From: Gallionellales bacterium GWA2_54_124
Lineage (GTDB): Bacteria; Pseudomonadota; Gammaproteobacteria; Burkholderiales; Gallionellaceae
Assembly: GCA_001801025.1 (NCBI GenBank)
Contig: MGWO01000002.1
Location: 302,277 to 366,276 of the forward strand
Direction: 5' to 3'
Length of the DNA: 64,000 bases
Numbering within the stretch: the first letter of the stretch is position 1; every line of letters starts with the position of its first letter. The notes under the pieces were generated by a model. It worked only from the letters and a program-made list of their open reading frames with translations. It ran no database searches and had not been told where the DNA came from. Positions 1-9,261 of the stretch are shown piece by piece. Both the position numbers and the translations under genes were made by a program.

Positions 1-521
1 TGCTCGATTATCAGCCGGATATGGTGGTATCTGGGATTAACGCCGGGGCGAATATGGGCGATGATACGATATATTCGGGTACCGTGGCGGCCGCGACCGA
101 AGGGTATCTGCTGGGCATTCCTTCCATTGCCATCTCGTTGGTGGGAAGCAATCTGGTGCATTTCGAGACGGCGGCGCGCGTCGCCTCAGAACTTGTGCTG
201 CGCTTTGGCGCTCAGGCGCAACCATCACCCTGGCTGCTCAATGTCAATGTGCCCGATGTGCCCTATGATCTGTTGCAGGGGATAGAAGTCACGAGGCTGG
301 GAAAGCGTCACAAGGCAGAACCCGTGATCAAAGCGCAGAGTCCGTCAGGGGAGACCGTGTACTGGGTCGGCCCCGCAGGACGCGCACAGGATGCGGGCGA
401 GGGGACGGATTTCAATGCGCTGAATTTAAAGCGTGCATCGCTCACCCCTTTACAGATCGATCTTACTCAATACAGCCAGATAGATGCCGTGCGCAACTGG
501 CTGGGACAGGATTTGGCATGA
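1..521 (+). CDS. surE: 5'/3'-nucleotidase SurE, C-terminal part (cut by window edge)
   Basis: This is the C-terminal part of the stationary-phase survival protein SurE, a metal-dependent phosphatase acting on nucleoside monophosphates. The reading frame is already open at base 3, so the start codon lies to the left of the window. The first visible residues contain the family signature [14 protein letters not shown], whose Asn belongs to the metal site, followed by the conserved [11 protein letters not shown] segment. The stop overlaps the start of pcm by four bases (ATGA). The surE-pcm-nlpD order is the classical proteobacterial stationary-phase cluster, which supports the call. What is missing is the N-terminal DDG metal-binding motif, which cannot be checked here. 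Confidence 0.95.
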   Translation, partial: LDYQPDMVVSGINAGANMGDDTIYSGTVAAATEGYLLGIPSIAISLVGSNLVHFETAARVASELVLRFGAQAQPSPWLLNVNVPDVPYDLLQGIEVTRLGKRHKAEPVIKAQSPSGETVYWVGPAGRAQDAGEGTDFNALNLKRASLTPLQIDLTQYSQIDAVRNWLGQDLA

Positions 522-1180
522 CTATGCGGCATAGCGGTATCGGAATGACCTCAGCACGAACCCGGCAACGCATGATAGACCGGCTGCGTGATCAGGGGAT
601 CGTGGATGAGGCGGTGCTGGCGGCGATGTATGAAGTGCCGCGACATCTGTTTGTCGATGAGGCGCTGGCAAGCCGTGCCTATGACGACGTCTCTTTGCCG
701 ATCAACTATGAACAGACGATTTCGCAGCCTTATATCGTCGCGCGCATGATAGAAGTGCTGCGCGCCTCGACGACGCGTCCGGTCAAAAAAGTGCTGGAAA
801 TCGGTACTGGTTGCGGATATCAGGCGGCTGTGCTGGCGCATGTGTTTCCCGAGGTGTACAGCATGGAACGCATCGAGCCTTTGTATCAGCGCGCTAAAAG
901 TAAATTGCACGATCTTGCACTCGACAACGTGAAGGTGAACTATGCGGACGGCTCGGCAGGTCTGCCTGAAGCTGCGCCTTTCGATGGCATCATCATGGCC
1001 GCCGCCGCTCCCGTGATGCTGGCGGCCTTGCGCGAGCAACTGGCGGTGGGCGGACGTATGGTGCTGCCGGTCGGCCGGCAGGAGCAGTGGTTGTATCTGG
1101 TTGAGCGCGATGCGCAGGGATTCCGCGAATCTCGTCTCGAGCCGGTAAAATTTGTACCTCTTTTGATGGGAAAAGCATGA
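518..1180 (+). CDS. pcm: Protein-L-isoaspartate O-methyltransferase
   Basis: Pcm is a cytoplasmic SAM-dependent enzyme that methylates L-isoaspartyl residues and so starts repair of aged proteins. The 220-residue length is normal for the family. Visible landmarks are the substrate-proximal stretch [18 protein letters not shown] near residue 67 and SAM motif [17 protein letters not shown], near residue 91. Start and stop both overlap neighbours in ATGA junctions, with surE before and nlpD after, which implies translational coupling in one transcript. The chosen ATG at 518 gives a short N-terminal extension; a second ATG at 527 or the one at 545 is possible. Confidence 0.95.
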   Translation: MTMRHSGIGMTSARTRQRMIDRLRDQGIVDEAVLAAMYEVPRHLFVDEALASRAYDDVSLPINYEQTISQPYIVARMIEVLRASTTRPVKKVLEIGTGCGYQAAVLAHVFPEVYSMERIEPLYQRAKSKLHDLALDNVKVNYADGSAGLPEAAPFDGIIMAAAAPVMLAALREQLAVGGRMVLPVGRQEQWLYLVERDAQGFRESRLEPVKFVPLLMGKA

Positions 1181-2052
1181 GCCGTATCGTCGTCGGGTTG
1201 TTAGTCTTGAGTGTATTGGCAGGTTGCGCCTCCAGCGGCCCGCGTGCGCCGGTTGTCGAGCGCAGCTCAGCACCTACTAAAGCGGCTAAAGCGCCTGTCA
1301 AAGCGACTGAAAAGGACTGGCGCCCGCGTGTGCATGTCGTGCAAAAAGGCGATACGCTGTACGCGATCGCGTTCAATTACGGACTGGATCCGCGCGAGTT
1401 GGCAGAACAGAACGGCATTCAGGATGCGAATTTGATTAAAGTGGGGCAGCAGATCAATTTGTTTGCAGGCGCGCCACGTGCAGCGGTCGAATCCAAAATG
1501 TCGCTGGTTAAAGATCAGCCCAAAGCCGTGAAATATCCCTATAGTGAGAGCGCGGTCAGTCAGGCCGAAGGCGGCGCAGCCAGGGCTGAAGCCAAGCCTA
1601 AAGCTGAAACTAAAGCCGAGCCCAAACCTGAAGCAAAGCCTGAGAGTAAGGCTGAAACGGTGGCAGAGGCAGATGACGCGCTCGAGTGGAGCATGCCGGC
1701 TCAAGGCAAGATCATCGCAGGCTTTTCCGAAGCGGATAACCGTAAGGGCGTCGATATTGCCGGTAAGCTTGGCCAGTCAGTTTTTGCCAGCGCGCCGGGT
1801 AAAGTGGTGTACAGCGGAAGCGGTTTGAGGGGATACGGTAAGCTTTTGATTGTAAAGCATAATAAAACTTATCTTAGCGCCTATGCGCACAACGATCAGT
1901 TGCTGGTCAAGGAAGGCGAATCGGTGACGCGCGGTCAAAAAATCGCCGAGATGGGCAATTCCGACAGCGATCAGGTCAAGCTGCACTTCGAAGTGCGCCG
2001 GCTGGGTAAACCGGTCGATCCGGCAGGTTATCTGGCACTCAATAAACCTTGA
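1177..2052 (+). CDS. nlpD: NlpD-type lipoprotein, LysM plus degenerate M23 domain
   Basis: NlpD homologues are outer-membrane lipoproteins that activate the cell-division amidase AmiC. The N-terminus is a lipoprotein signal with lipobox LAGC (Cys16). A LysM peptidoglycan-binding domain covers about residues 51-96 (VHVVQKGDTLYAIAFNYG). A Lys/Pro/Glu/Ala-rich linker covers about 120-165, and a LytM/M23 domain about 170-285. In the M23 domain the usual zinc His residues are lost: the first motif reads NRKGVDIAG and the last reads KLHFEVR instead of HLHFEVR. That matches NlpD/EnvC-type activators, which are not active peptidases. The start overlaps pcm by four bases. In many proteobacteria rpoS follows here; in this genome a radical SAM gene follows instead. 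Confidence 0.93.
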   Translation: MSRIVVGLLVLSVLAGCASSGPRAPVVERSSAPTKAAKAPVKATEKDWRPRVHVVQKGDTLYAIAFNYGLDPRELAEQNGIQDANLIKVGQQINLFAGAPRAAVESKMSLVKDQPKAVKYPYSESAVSQAEGGAARAEAKPKAETKAEPKPEAKPESKAETVAEADDALEWSMPAQGKIIAGFSEADNRKGVDIAGKLGQSVFASAPGKVVYSGSGLRGYGKLLIVKHNKTYLSAYAHNDQLLVKEGESVTRGQKIAEMGNSDSDQVKLHFEVRRLGKPVDPAGYLALNKP

Positions 2053-2918
2053 CTATTCCCTCGGCTATGAATGGGGTGCTGAATGTCGTCAATCACGACC
2101 GAAACAGCGCTGCGCTGCACTACGTTTATCCTGTGATCTCGCGCCGCGCCGGTGGCGTGTCAGTCGGGATCAATCTCAATCCGAATAACGCCTGCAACTG
2201 GCGCTGTGTTTACTGTCAGGTGCCCGATCTGACGCGCGGTACGGCTCCACCGGTCGATTTGAACTTGCTAGGCTGCGAGTTGCACGCCTTTTTAACCGAA
2301 CTGCTGCACGGCGACTTCATGCAAAAACGCGTGCCTGTCGAGGCGCGGCGCCTCAATGATATTGCGTTATCCGGTAACGGTGAACCGACCAGCGCGCAGG
2401 AATTCACAGAGGTCATCTCATTGATCAGTCGGGTGCGCAGGGAGCTGGCGGTGCCGGCTGCTGTCAAGACCGTGCTGATCACCAACGGCAGTCTGCTGCA
2501 TCGAGCCGAAGTGCAACAGGGCTTGCGCGAGATGGCAGGCATGAACGGCGAGGTCTGGTTTAAATTCGATCGAGGGAATGCTGAGGGCATGTTGCGGGTG
2601 AACGATACGCACGCACGTCTGAATCAGGTGCGTTCGAATCTGATCGCTGCGATGTCGTGTTGCCCCACCTGGCTGCAAACCTGCTGGTTTGCGATGGATG
2701 GCGCACCGCCTTCAAGTCAGGATGAAGCCGATTATCTGGCATTTGTCAGTGACATCGTGCGGGCGGGTTATCCGCTGCAGGGCGTGCTGCTCTATGGTCT
2801 GGCCCGTCCTTCCATGCAGGCGGAGTCTGAGCGTTTGTCGGCCCTGCCGGCAGAAGCGATGCAGGCCTTTGCCGTCCGCATTACGCAGTTGGATTTGCCC
2901 GTCAAAATCAGTGTCTGA
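2049..2918 (+). CDS. Radical SAM domain protein, function unknown
   Basis: A 289-residue radical SAM protein. The iron-sulfur motif CNWRCVYC (Cys-x3-Cys-x2-Cys) lies near residue 48. It is followed by a SAM-binding GNGEPT element near residue 117 and a TNGSLL strand typical of the barrel. I see no accessory cluster-binding Cys array and do not recognise a specific reaction. The frame can start at TTG 2049, overlapping the nlpD stop in TTGA, or at ATG 2067 (MNGVLNVVNHDR); neither is proven. It sits in a head-to-tail run from nlpD to the DUF3820 gene, so it is probably cotranscribed. It may modify a protein or a small molecule; the sequence does not say which. Confidence 0.85.
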   Translation: MTIPSAMNGVLNVVNHDRNSAALHYVYPVISRRAGGVSVGINLNPNNACNWRCVYCQVPDLTRGTAPPVDLNLLGCELHAFLTELLHGDFMQKRVPVEARRLNDIALSGNGEPTSAQEFTEVISLISRVRRELAVPAAVKTVLITNGSLLHRAEVQQGLREMAGMNGEVWFKFDRGNAEGMLRVNDTHARLNQVRSNLIAAMSCCPTWLQTCWFAMDGAPPSSQDEADYLAFVSDIVRAGYPLQGVLLYGLARPSMQAESERLSALPAEAMQAFAVRITQLDLPVKISV

Positions 2919-2925
2919 GGCCGGT

Positions 2926-3741
2926 ATGACTCACCTTCCACGCCGGGACGCGCTGCTGCAATCGATGCTGTTCGCACCGCTGCATCCGGTGATCGCAACC
3001 CTAGCGCCGGACGGTTTTCCCTCTCTTGAGGATTTAAACCGCATGCTGGCCGTACATCAGCCCTCGGTCGCGTCCGGCTGCAAACTTAGCTTTGTCGCGC
3101 AAGGCGCGGGCCGGCTGGCATTTGAGTCGCAATACGAACCCCGTTGCTATCTGACAGGCGAAGTGCAGACCCGGCAGGACAACTGGCACGATCTGCTCAA
3201 CGCGCTGGTTTGGCTGACCTATCCCAATGCGAAAGCCGCGATCAACGTGCGCCATTTTCAGGCGCTGACGCAGGGTGGCTTAGCAGACGAGTCAACCAGT
3301 CAGCGCGGCGCGGTGCGCGATACCAGTACCCTGTTCGATGAATCCGGGGTGATTGTTGCCTGTGCCGACGAGGAACTGGCCGGTTTGCTGCAAAATTTCC
3401 GCTGGCGTGAATTGTTCTGGCAGCGTCGCCAGGCGGTGCGCGAGCGGATGGGCTTTTATATTTTTGGTCATGGCCTGTATGAAAAGGCCCTGCAACCTTA
3501 TATTGGTATGACCGGTCAGGGGTTGCTGCTGCCAGTTGCGCAGGAATTTTTCAGATGGACGGCAGAGCAGCAGCGGGCGCATTTAGATCGCAGGCTGGCC
3601 GATTATCTGGCAGGGGCCTGCCGCACGACGCGCGAACTCTCGCCGGTACCGCTGCTGGGGGTGCCGGGCTGGTCGGCGGATAACGAGTCCGAGTCTTACT
3701 ATGACAATACCGCGTACTTCCGGCCGGGCAGACAGCGGTGA
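2926..3741 (+). CDS. DUF3025-like conserved protein
   Basis: A 271-residue protein that resembles the DUF3025 family by its pattern: FDESGVIVAC in the middle, a WRELFW element, and HGLYEKALQPYIGMTG near residue 184. Function is unknown. The frame stays open further upstream, but that part overlaps the radical SAM gene in another frame and has non-protein-like composition. The ATG at 2926 (MTHLPRRDALL), seven bases after the radical SAM stop, is therefore the better start. There is no signal peptide or membrane segment. The stop overlaps the next gene by four bases. The family assignment is from memory of the motif and is moderately certain. Confidence 0.75.
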   Translation: MTHLPRRDALLQSMLFAPLHPVIATLAPDGFPSLEDLNRMLAVHQPSVASGCKLSFVAQGAGRLAFESQYEPRCYLTGEVQTRQDNWHDLLNALVWLTYPNAKAAINVRHFQALTQGGLADESTSQRGAVRDTSTLFDESGVIVACADEELAGLLQNFRWRELFWQRRQAVRERMGFYIFGHGLYEKALQPYIGMTGQGLLLPVAQEFFRWTAEQQRAHLDRRLADYLAGACRTTRELSPVPLLGVPGWSADNESESYYDNTAYFRPGRQR

Positions 3742-3950
3742 AACCCGAGTCCTTGCAACTTCTGGTCACCCGCGTCATGCCCTATGGCAAATACAAAGGG
3801 CGTATCATTGCCGACCTGCCGGGGCATTACCTTAACTGGTTTGCCCGCGAGGGTTTCCCATCCGGTGAACTGGGCAGTTTGCTCGCGCTGATGCAGGAGT
3901 TGGATCATAACGGTTTGTCCTCTTTGCTCGATCCGCTGCGAAAACGTTGA
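3738..3950 (+). CDS. Small DUF3820 family protein
   Basis: A 70-residue protein with the DUF3820 signature: MPYGKYKGRIIADLPGHYL at residues 14-32, then WFAREGFPSGELG and a final LSSLLDPLRKR. The family is annotated in databases as a putative quorum-sensing-regulated virulence factor, but its biochemical role is not known to me. The start is a GTG that overlaps the stop of the preceding gene (GTGA), a coupling arrangement used repeatedly in this run. It is the last gene of the surE run, before a promoter-like TATAAT at 3995. Confidence 0.85.
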   Translation: MKPESLQLLVTRVMPYGKYKGRIIADLPGHYLNWFAREGFPSGELGSLLALMQELDHNGLSSLLDPLRKR

Positions 3951-4018
3951 TCGCCGCCCGGGTGGTTGCTGGCAGGTTATCATCCGAGAATGGCTATAAT
4001 GCCTGTGAGGAGTAAACG

Positions 4019-5494
4019 ATGCATCACGGAATTTTTCGAAATGTTCGGACTTATCTGGTGGCGGCGGCCCTGCTGGGTGCAGCACTCGCGCTGGTATCCG
4101 CCATTTTTTTCACGCTGGACAATTTACCCTGGACCGCTTTTTTGACCGGCATACTGGTGGCGTCCGTGCTGGCTGAAGCGGCGCGCGCATCGCGCTCTGA
4201 ATGGGTGTTGATGCGGCGTACCGCGCAGTTGTCGTCCTTCAAAGAAAAGCTGGAGCAGGAATCGGCGCTTCGTCGCAGCGTAGAGGAGAAATATGCGGTG
4301 TCACAACTGCGTTTACGCCTGATGGACGAAAAAATTTCCACGATGATCGTCCTTATCGATACCGAAGGGCGCTGCCGTTATCACAACAGAGCTTTTCGTG
4401 AATGGCTGCATCTGAAGGCTGAGTCGATTGAAGGCAGGCCTATCCGCGAGTTGTTCGGATCCCACGCGTATGCCGGTATTGCCACGGCGGTACGGCAATC
4501 TCTGGACGGACAGTCGCTGCATTACGAGTTTTTGCAGGAGATGCCGGGCGGGGCCTTATACCGGTTGCTGGTTGACCATATCCCTCTGTTTGAAGCGGAT
4601 GGAAAAATTGCCGGTTTTTATTTTTTGGCCGAAGACATTACGCAGCGCGGCGATGTGTCGGGTGCAACCGCTGCTCAGAAGTCATCCGTCGCAGCGCTGG
4701 ATGTCGATCAGCAAATGTATCTGGACGTTTTTTCCGAGCAGGTCAGCGGCAGGCCGGACGCGGGCAAGCAGTTTATCGCAGCGATACAGGGGGGAGAGTT
4801 TCGCCTGTACTGCCAGTTGATTGCGCCGCTCCCCGTTGATTCGGGCAGGAGCGCACATTATGAAATCCTGATACGCCTGCTCGAAGAGGAAGGCGGCATG
4901 ATTCCTCCGGGCGCATTTTTCCCGCTGGCTGAAAAAAATGGTCTGATGCCCTACCTGGATCGCTGGGTGATAGAACATGTGCTGGACTGGATATCGCACC
5001 AGCAAAATGTTGATAAGGACGCCATCTTTTTTATCAATGTGGGCGCGGCGACTCTAGGCGATCCGGATTTTCCGGGATTCTTGCAAGGTGCGCTGACCGA
5101 GACGGGGATGTCAGGCGGCGTTTTGTGTTTTGAAGTGGCTCAGACAGATCTGGCGATACGTCACGAAAGTGTTGCCGAATTCGCCCGTCAGGTTAAGCTG
5201 TGCGGTTGCCGGGTTGCGTTAAGCGGCTTTGGTCGCGACTCGGTATCGTTTGATCAGATTCGCGGGTTTGAGGTGGATTTTATTAAAATTGACGGCAGCC
5301 TGATTTTCAATCTGCTCAGTAATCCGGTTGACCTGGCTAAAGTGATATCGATCGATCGGGTTGCCAAAAAAATCGGTGTCAGAACGGTTGCAGAACTGGT
5401 TGAAAATGACGAGCTCATCGAAAAACTCGGTGAAATCGGTATCGATTTTGCGCAGGGCTTCGGTGTTTCGCGCCCGCGTATCCTGGGCGAGTGA
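4019..5494 (+). CDS. Membrane PAS protein with degenerate EAL domain
   Basis: A 491-residue signalling protein. Two membrane segments lie at about residues 11-31 and 36-56, a coiled stretch at 65-100, a PAS domain at about 100-215 and an EAL-fold domain at about 245-488. Catalytic motifs of c-di-GMP phosphodiesterases are lost: EAL reads EIL (residues 282-284), the usual ELTE segment reads EVAQTD, and the metal-binding DDFG reads SGFG. The Lys of KID and the Glu near AELVE remain. The domain is therefore probably not an active phosphodiesterase; a ligand-sensing or protein-docking role is an inference. A strong GAGGAG ribosome site precedes ATG 4019, with a TATAAT at 3995-4000 but no convincing -35 box. 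Confidence 0.85.
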   Translation: MHHGIFRNVRTYLVAAALLGAALALVSAIFFTLDNLPWTAFLTGILVASVLAEAARASRSEWVLMRRTAQLSSFKEKLEQESALRRSVEEKYAVSQLRLRLMDEKISTMIVLIDTEGRCRYHNRAFREWLHLKAESIEGRPIRELFGSHAYAGIATAVRQSLDGQSLHYEFLQEMPGGALYRLLVDHIPLFEADGKIAGFYFLAEDITQRGDVSGATAAQKSSVAALDVDQQMYLDVFSEQVSGRPDAGKQFIAAIQGGEFRLYCQLIAPLPVDSGRSAHYEILIRLLEEEGGMIPPGAFFPLAEKNGLMPYLDRWVIEHVLDWISHQQNVDKDAIFFINVGAATLGDPDFPGFLQGALTETGMSGGVLCFEVAQTDLAIRHESVAEFARQVKLCGCRVALSGFGRDSVSFDQIRGFEVDFIKIDGSLIFNLLSNPVDLAKVISIDRVAKKIGVRTVAELVENDELIEKLGEIGIDFAQGFGVSRPRILGE

Positions 5495-5531
5495 CGGTTG
5501 TGAGTGAGATGACGCGTGTAAGCGCGGGGGG

Positions 5532-5945
5532 ATGATGGAACATTTCAATTGCTGGTTTTTGCTGGCGTTAATTTTGCTCGCGCTGGAAATGGCGACGGGG
5601 ACTTTTTATATGCTGGTGCTGTCGGTTGCGATGGCGGTGGCAGGGTTTGCTGCCATGCTATCAGTCAGTTTGGCGTGGCAGTTCGCGCTTTGTGCGCTGG
5701 CGGTGATGTCGGGGCTGGGGATTTTGCGCGTTCTGAAGGCGCCGTTCATGCCTGATCAATCGAGTATGGATGTCGGGCAGCCGGTGGAGGTTTTGGTCTG
5801 GCATGACAACGGCTCGGCGCGGGTTTTCTACCGGGGGGCTGAGTGGGATGCCGAGCTGGCATCGGCTGATCTGCCGCATCAGGGTACTTTTTATATCAGC
5901 GCGGTGCAGGGTGCGACGCTGATTTTGACGCATCAAAAACTGTAA
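5532..5945 (+). CDS. NfeD-like membrane protein
   Basis: A short 137-residue NfeD homologue. Two or three membrane segments fill residues 5-75, and a C-terminal OB-fold-like domain (about 80-137) begins at VGQPVEVLVW. NfeD proteins pair with stomatin-like proteins, and the next gene, ten bases downstream, is such a protein, so the two very likely form one membrane complex and one transcript. Two adjacent ATG codons, 5532 and 5535, can serve as start. The function is thought to be organisation or quality control of membrane proteins, but no specific substrate is visible. Confidence 0.88.
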   Translation: MMEHFNCWFLLALILLALEMATGTFYMLVLSVAMAVAGFAAMLSVSLAWQFALCALAVMSGLGILRVLKAPFMPDQSSMDVGQPVEVLVWHDNGSARVFYRGAEWDAELASADLPHQGTFYISAVQGATLILTHQKL

Positions 5946-5955
5946 CGGAGGAAAT

Positions 5956-6858
5956 ATGGAAGTCTCATTGTTAGTACTGGTCGCGGCCGTTATTTTTTTA
6001 GTCAAAGCGCTCAAGGTTGTGCCGCAGCAAAATTCCTGGGTCGTCGAGCGCTTGGGGCGCTTTCACGCGGCCTTGCTGCCGGGCCTCAATATTGTGATCC
6101 CGTTTGTCGATCGGGTGGCCTACAAGCATATGCTCAAGGAAGTGCCGCTCGATGTGCCCAGCCAGGTCTGTATTACCCGCGACAATACCCAGTTGACCGT
6201 GGATGGTATTTTGTATTTTCAGGTGACCGATCCTAAGCTGGCTTCCTATGGCACCAGTAATTACATCATGGCGATCACACAACTTGCTCAGACGACCTTG
6301 CGTTCGGTGATCGGCAAGATGGAATTGGACAAAACCTTCGAGGAACGCGATGACATCAATCGTGCGGTGGTGGCGGCGCTCGACGAGGCCGCGACCAGTT
6401 GGGGCGTCAAAGTGTTGCGCTACGAAATCAAGGATCTGACACCGCCTAAGGAGATCCTCCATGCCATGCAGGCGCAGATTACCGCCGAACGTGAAAAGCG
6501 CGCGCTGATCGCCGCCTCCGAAGGCCGCAAACAGGAGCAGATTAATATCGCCACGGGTGAGCGCGAAGCCTTTATTCAGCGCTCGGAAGGCGAGAAGCAG
6601 GCTGCCATCAATACCGCACAAGGGCAGGCCGAAGCGATCAAGACGGTGGCATCCGCGACCGCACAGGCGATTGAGCAGGTCGCGACAGCGATACAGTCGC
6701 CGGGCGGCATGGATGCGGTCAATCTGAAGGTGGCCGAGCAATATGTGGCAGCGTTCGGCAACGTGGCAAAAGCGGGCAATACCCTGATTTTGCCGGGGAA
6801 TCTGGCCGATATGGGCTCCATGGTGGCCGCTGCGATGAATATCGTTAAATCGCGCTGA
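5956..6858 (+). CDS. SPFH/band 7 protein, QmcA/paraslipin type
   Basis: A 300-residue stomatin-like protein. There is one N-terminal membrane segment (about residues 4-20), then a SPFH/band 7 domain. Recognisable parts are VVERLGRFHAALLPGLN, VDGILYFQVTDP and LRSVIGKMELDKTFEERD. A long charged/Ala-rich helical region follows (about 180-260), and a Gly/Met-rich tail. Such proteins oligomerise in membrane microdomains. A GGAGG ribosome site stands just before the ATG, and the NfeD partner gene ends ten bases upstream. The HNH gene downstream starts 18 bases later, so it may be cotranscribed. Confidence 0.92.
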   Translation: MEVSLLVLVAAVIFLVKALKVVPQQNSWVVERLGRFHAALLPGLNIVIPFVDRVAYKHMLKEVPLDVPSQVCITRDNTQLTVDGILYFQVTDPKLASYGTSNYIMAITQLAQTTLRSVIGKMELDKTFEERDDINRAVVAALDEAATSWGVKVLRYEIKDLTPPKEILHAMQAQITAEREKRALIAASEGRKQEQINIATGEREAFIQRSEGEKQAAINTAQGQAEAIKTVASATAQAIEQVATAIQSPGGMDAVNLKVAEQYVAAFGNVAKAGNTLILPGNLADMGSMVAAAMNIVKSR

Positions 6859-6875
6859 TTTGGGGGCCGATATTC

Positions 6876-7232
6876 ATGACTAAACCTGATCACGCCCGAC
6901 TCGATCGCGTCGTTGCCGATGCGCGTAAGCAAAGCGAATTGCGCGAGGCGGGGTATCGCGAGCGCGCACTTAAACTTTACCCTTGGATATGCGGGCGGTG
7001 TGCACGCGAATTCTCCGGTGTGCGCCTGCGCGAGTTGACGGTGCACCATAAGGATCACAATCACGACAACAACCCTACCGATGGCAGCAACTGGGAGTTG
7101 CTCTGTCTGTACTGCCACGATAACGAGCATTCGCGCGTGCTGGAGGAGGCGGGGCGACACCGTTCCGCTGACTTGCAAAAGCTGGCGACGCACAATCCTT
7201 TCGCTGCCTTGCAGGGTCTGCTGAAAAAATGA
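6876..7232 (+). CDS. yajD: YajD-like HNH nuclease family protein
   Basis: A 118-residue protein matching the YajD family. It carries a zinc-ribbon-like pair CGRC near residue 37 and CLYC near residue 79 surrounding an HNH core, with VHHKDHNHDNNP near residue 54 and the final CHDNEHSR. The His/Asn/His residues expected for metal-dependent DNA cleavage are present. The biological role of YajD is not established. It lies between the paraslipin gene and rep, all on the same strand, and may share their transcript. It is not part of a visible restriction or mobile element. Confidence 0.88.
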   Translation: MTKPDHARLDRVVADARKQSELREAGYRERALKLYPWICGRCAREFSGVRLRELTVHHKDHNHDNNPTDGSNWELLCLYCHDNEHSRVLEEAGRHRSADLQKLATHNPFAALQGLLKK

Positions 7233-7260
7233 CGGTATTCGGTATGCCTGCCTCCGCCTC

Positions 7261-9261
7261 ATGTTAAGCAAACTCAATGCCGAGCAGCGCGAAGCGGCCA
7301 TGTACCTCGACGGCCCCCTTTTGGTGCTGGCGGGGGCCGGCAGCGGCAAGACGCGCGTGATCACCCACAAGATCGCCTATCTGGTGGAGGAGTGCGGCTA
7401 CGCTGCGCGCAATATTGCGGCAATCACCTTTACCAATAAGGCGGCCAATGAAATGCGGGAGCGCGTGGGACTGCTGTTGCCGGGAAAAAGTGCCAAAGGG
7501 CTGGTGGTCAGCACTTTTCATTCGCTGGGGATGACAATACTGCGCGCCGAGGCCAAGCTGCTGGGCTATAAGCCGCAGTTTTCGATTTTCGATTCGAGCG
7601 ATACCTTTAAAATCATCAGCGAACTGACCAATTCGGGCGATAAGCAGGAAATACGGGATATACAGACGCAAATTTCGAACTGGAAGTCGGCCTTCGTTGC
7701 GCCGGAGCAGGCGGTGGTGGTGGCCGACAGTGCGGAAGTTGAAGCCTATGCGCGGATTTATATGCGCTATCAGGAAACGCTGCGCGCCTATCAGGCGGTG
7801 GATTTCGACGATCTGATTCATCTGCCGGTGCTCTTGTTCAAGGATCATCCCGACGCTTTGCTGCGCTGGCAGCATAAGTTGCGCTATTTATTGATCGACG
7901 AATATCAGGACACCAACGATTGTCAGTATCAGTTGACCCGCTTGCTGGCGGGCGCGCGTGCGGCCTTTACCGCCGTGGGCGATGATGATCAGGCGATCTA
8001 TGCGTGGCGCGGGGCGAGCATCGAGAATCTGCACAATTTGCGCACCGATTACAGCCAGTTGCGCGTGATCAAGTTAGAGCAGAATTACCGTTCCTCGCAG
8101 CGCATTTTGAAAGTGGCCAACGAGCTGATCAACCACAATACCAAGGTGTTCGAAAAAAAGCTGTGGAGCGATCACGGCATCGGCGATCCGATCCGCGTTT
8201 ACGCCGCACGTGACGACGAGCATGAAGCCGAGAGCGTGGTAATGAAACTGGTCACGCACAAGTTCGAGAATCAAGCCAAGTTTTCCGATTACGCGATTTT
8301 GTATCGCAGCAATTATCTGTCGCGGGCTTTTGAAGAGCAGTTGCGCGCGCAGCGCGTGCCCTATACCGTCAGCGGCGGCACCTCGTTTTTCGACAAGCCC
8401 GAGATCAAGGACATTACCGCTTATCTGCGTTTGATCGCCAACCCGGACGACGATCCGGCTTTCATCCGCGCCATCACCACGCCTAAACGCGGTATCGGCA
8501 ATACCACGCTGGAGAAACTGGGCAGTCATGCAGGTCTGCGTCACATCAGTCTGTTCGAGGCGGCGTTCGACGTGCAGATCGAACAGTTGCTGCCTCCGCG
8601 CCAGTATGAAGATCTGATGATTTTTTGCAGATTTATCAACCGGCTGGAGGATAGGGCCGAATCCGACCCTTGCGGCGAACTGCTCGACGAACTCTTGCGC
8701 GCGATCAATTACGAAACCTGGCTGTACGACTCGTCCGATGCGCGTCAGGCGGAGAGTAAATGGAAGAACGTCGAGGATTTTATCGGCTGGCTCAAGCGCA
8801 AATCCGAAGCGGATGAAAAATCCCTGATCGCCATGGTGCAGACGATTGCGCTGATCAATATGCTGGAGGGCAAGGATAAGGAGCAGGAGGCGGTCTCGCT
8901 CTCTACCTTGCATGCGGCTAAGGGGCTGGAGTTTCCGCACGTGTTTATCATCGGTGCCGAGGAGGATATCCTGCCGTTTCGCGACAGCGACGCTAAAGGT
9001 ATCGAAGAGGAGCGCCGCCTGATGTATGTCGGTGTGACCCGCGCCGAGCGCACGTTGCAGATCAGTTACTGTAAGCGCCGCCGGCGCGGTAAGGACTGGG
9101 CGCTGTGTGAACCGAGCCGGTTTTTAGAGGAAATGCCCCAGAGCGAACTGGTTTATGCGGGCGGTCATGCGGAGGCGGTTCAGGTGGTGACGAAGGACGA
9201 AGGGATGGATAAACTCGCCAGATTAAAAGCGATGCTGGCGAAACCGGCGGCAGAATTATGA
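7261..9261 (+). CDS. rep: ATP-dependent DNA helicase Rep
   Basis: A 666-residue SF1A helicase of the UvrD/Rep group, close to Rep by length and N-terminus (KLNAEQREAAMYLDGP). Motifs in order are Walker A AGAGSGKT near residue 26, AAITFTNKAA (motif Ia), LLIDEYQDTN near 210 (Walker B), VGDDDQAIYAWRGA (motif III), LEQNYRSSQRI (motif IV), LSTLHAAKGLEFPHVF (motif V) and YVGVTRAE (motif VI). Rep unwinds DNA 3' to 5' and helps forks pass bound proteins. A 7-codon open frame (MPASASC) begins at 7244 and ends across the rep start, which could couple translation. The stop overlaps the next gene in ATGA. Confidence 0.95.
   Translation: MLSKLNAEQREAAMYLDGPLLVLAGAGSGKTRVITHKIAYLVEECGYAARNIAAITFTNKAANEMRERVGLLLPGKSAKGLVVSTFHSLGMTILRAEAKLLGYKPQFSIFDSSDTFKIISELTNSGDKQEIRDIQTQISNWKSAFVAPEQAVVVADSAEVEAYARIYMRYQETLRAYQAVDFDDLIHLPVLLFKDHPDALLRWQHKLRYLLIDEYQDTNDCQYQLTRLLAGARAAFTAVGDDDQAIYAWRGASIENLHNLRTDYSQLRVIKLEQNYRSSQRILKVANELINHNTKVFEKKLWSDHGIGDPIRVYAARDDEHEAESVVMKLVTHKFENQAKFSDYAILYRSNYLSRAFEEQLRAQRVPYTVSGGTSFFDKPEIKDITAYLRLIANPDDDPAFIRAITTPKRGIGNTTLEKLGSHAGLRHISLFEAAFDVQIEQLLPPRQYEDLMIFCRFINRLEDRAESDPCGELLDELLRAINYETWLYDSSDARQAESKWKNVEDFIGWLKRKSEADEKSLIAMVQTIALINMLEGKDKEQEAVSLSTLHAAKGLEFPHVFIIGAEEDILPFRDSDAKGIEEERRLMYVGVTRAERTLQISYCKRRRRGKDWALCEPSRFLEEMPQSELVYAGGHAEAVQVVTKDEGMDKLARLKAMLAKPAAEL

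Noticed and set aside
551..1273. 240-codon antisense frame over pcm
   Set aside because: It lies wholly opposite pcm and nlpD, genes with clear motifs, and its His/Arg/Gln-rich product has no family features.
2689..2925. Upstream extension of the DUF3025-like gene
   Set aside because: It overlaps the radical SAM gene in another frame and the predicted residues are Cys/Arg/Trp-rich without family similarity.
5998..6741. 247-codon antisense frame over the paraslipin gene
   Set aside because: Shadow of a well-supported gene; no ribosome site or domains.
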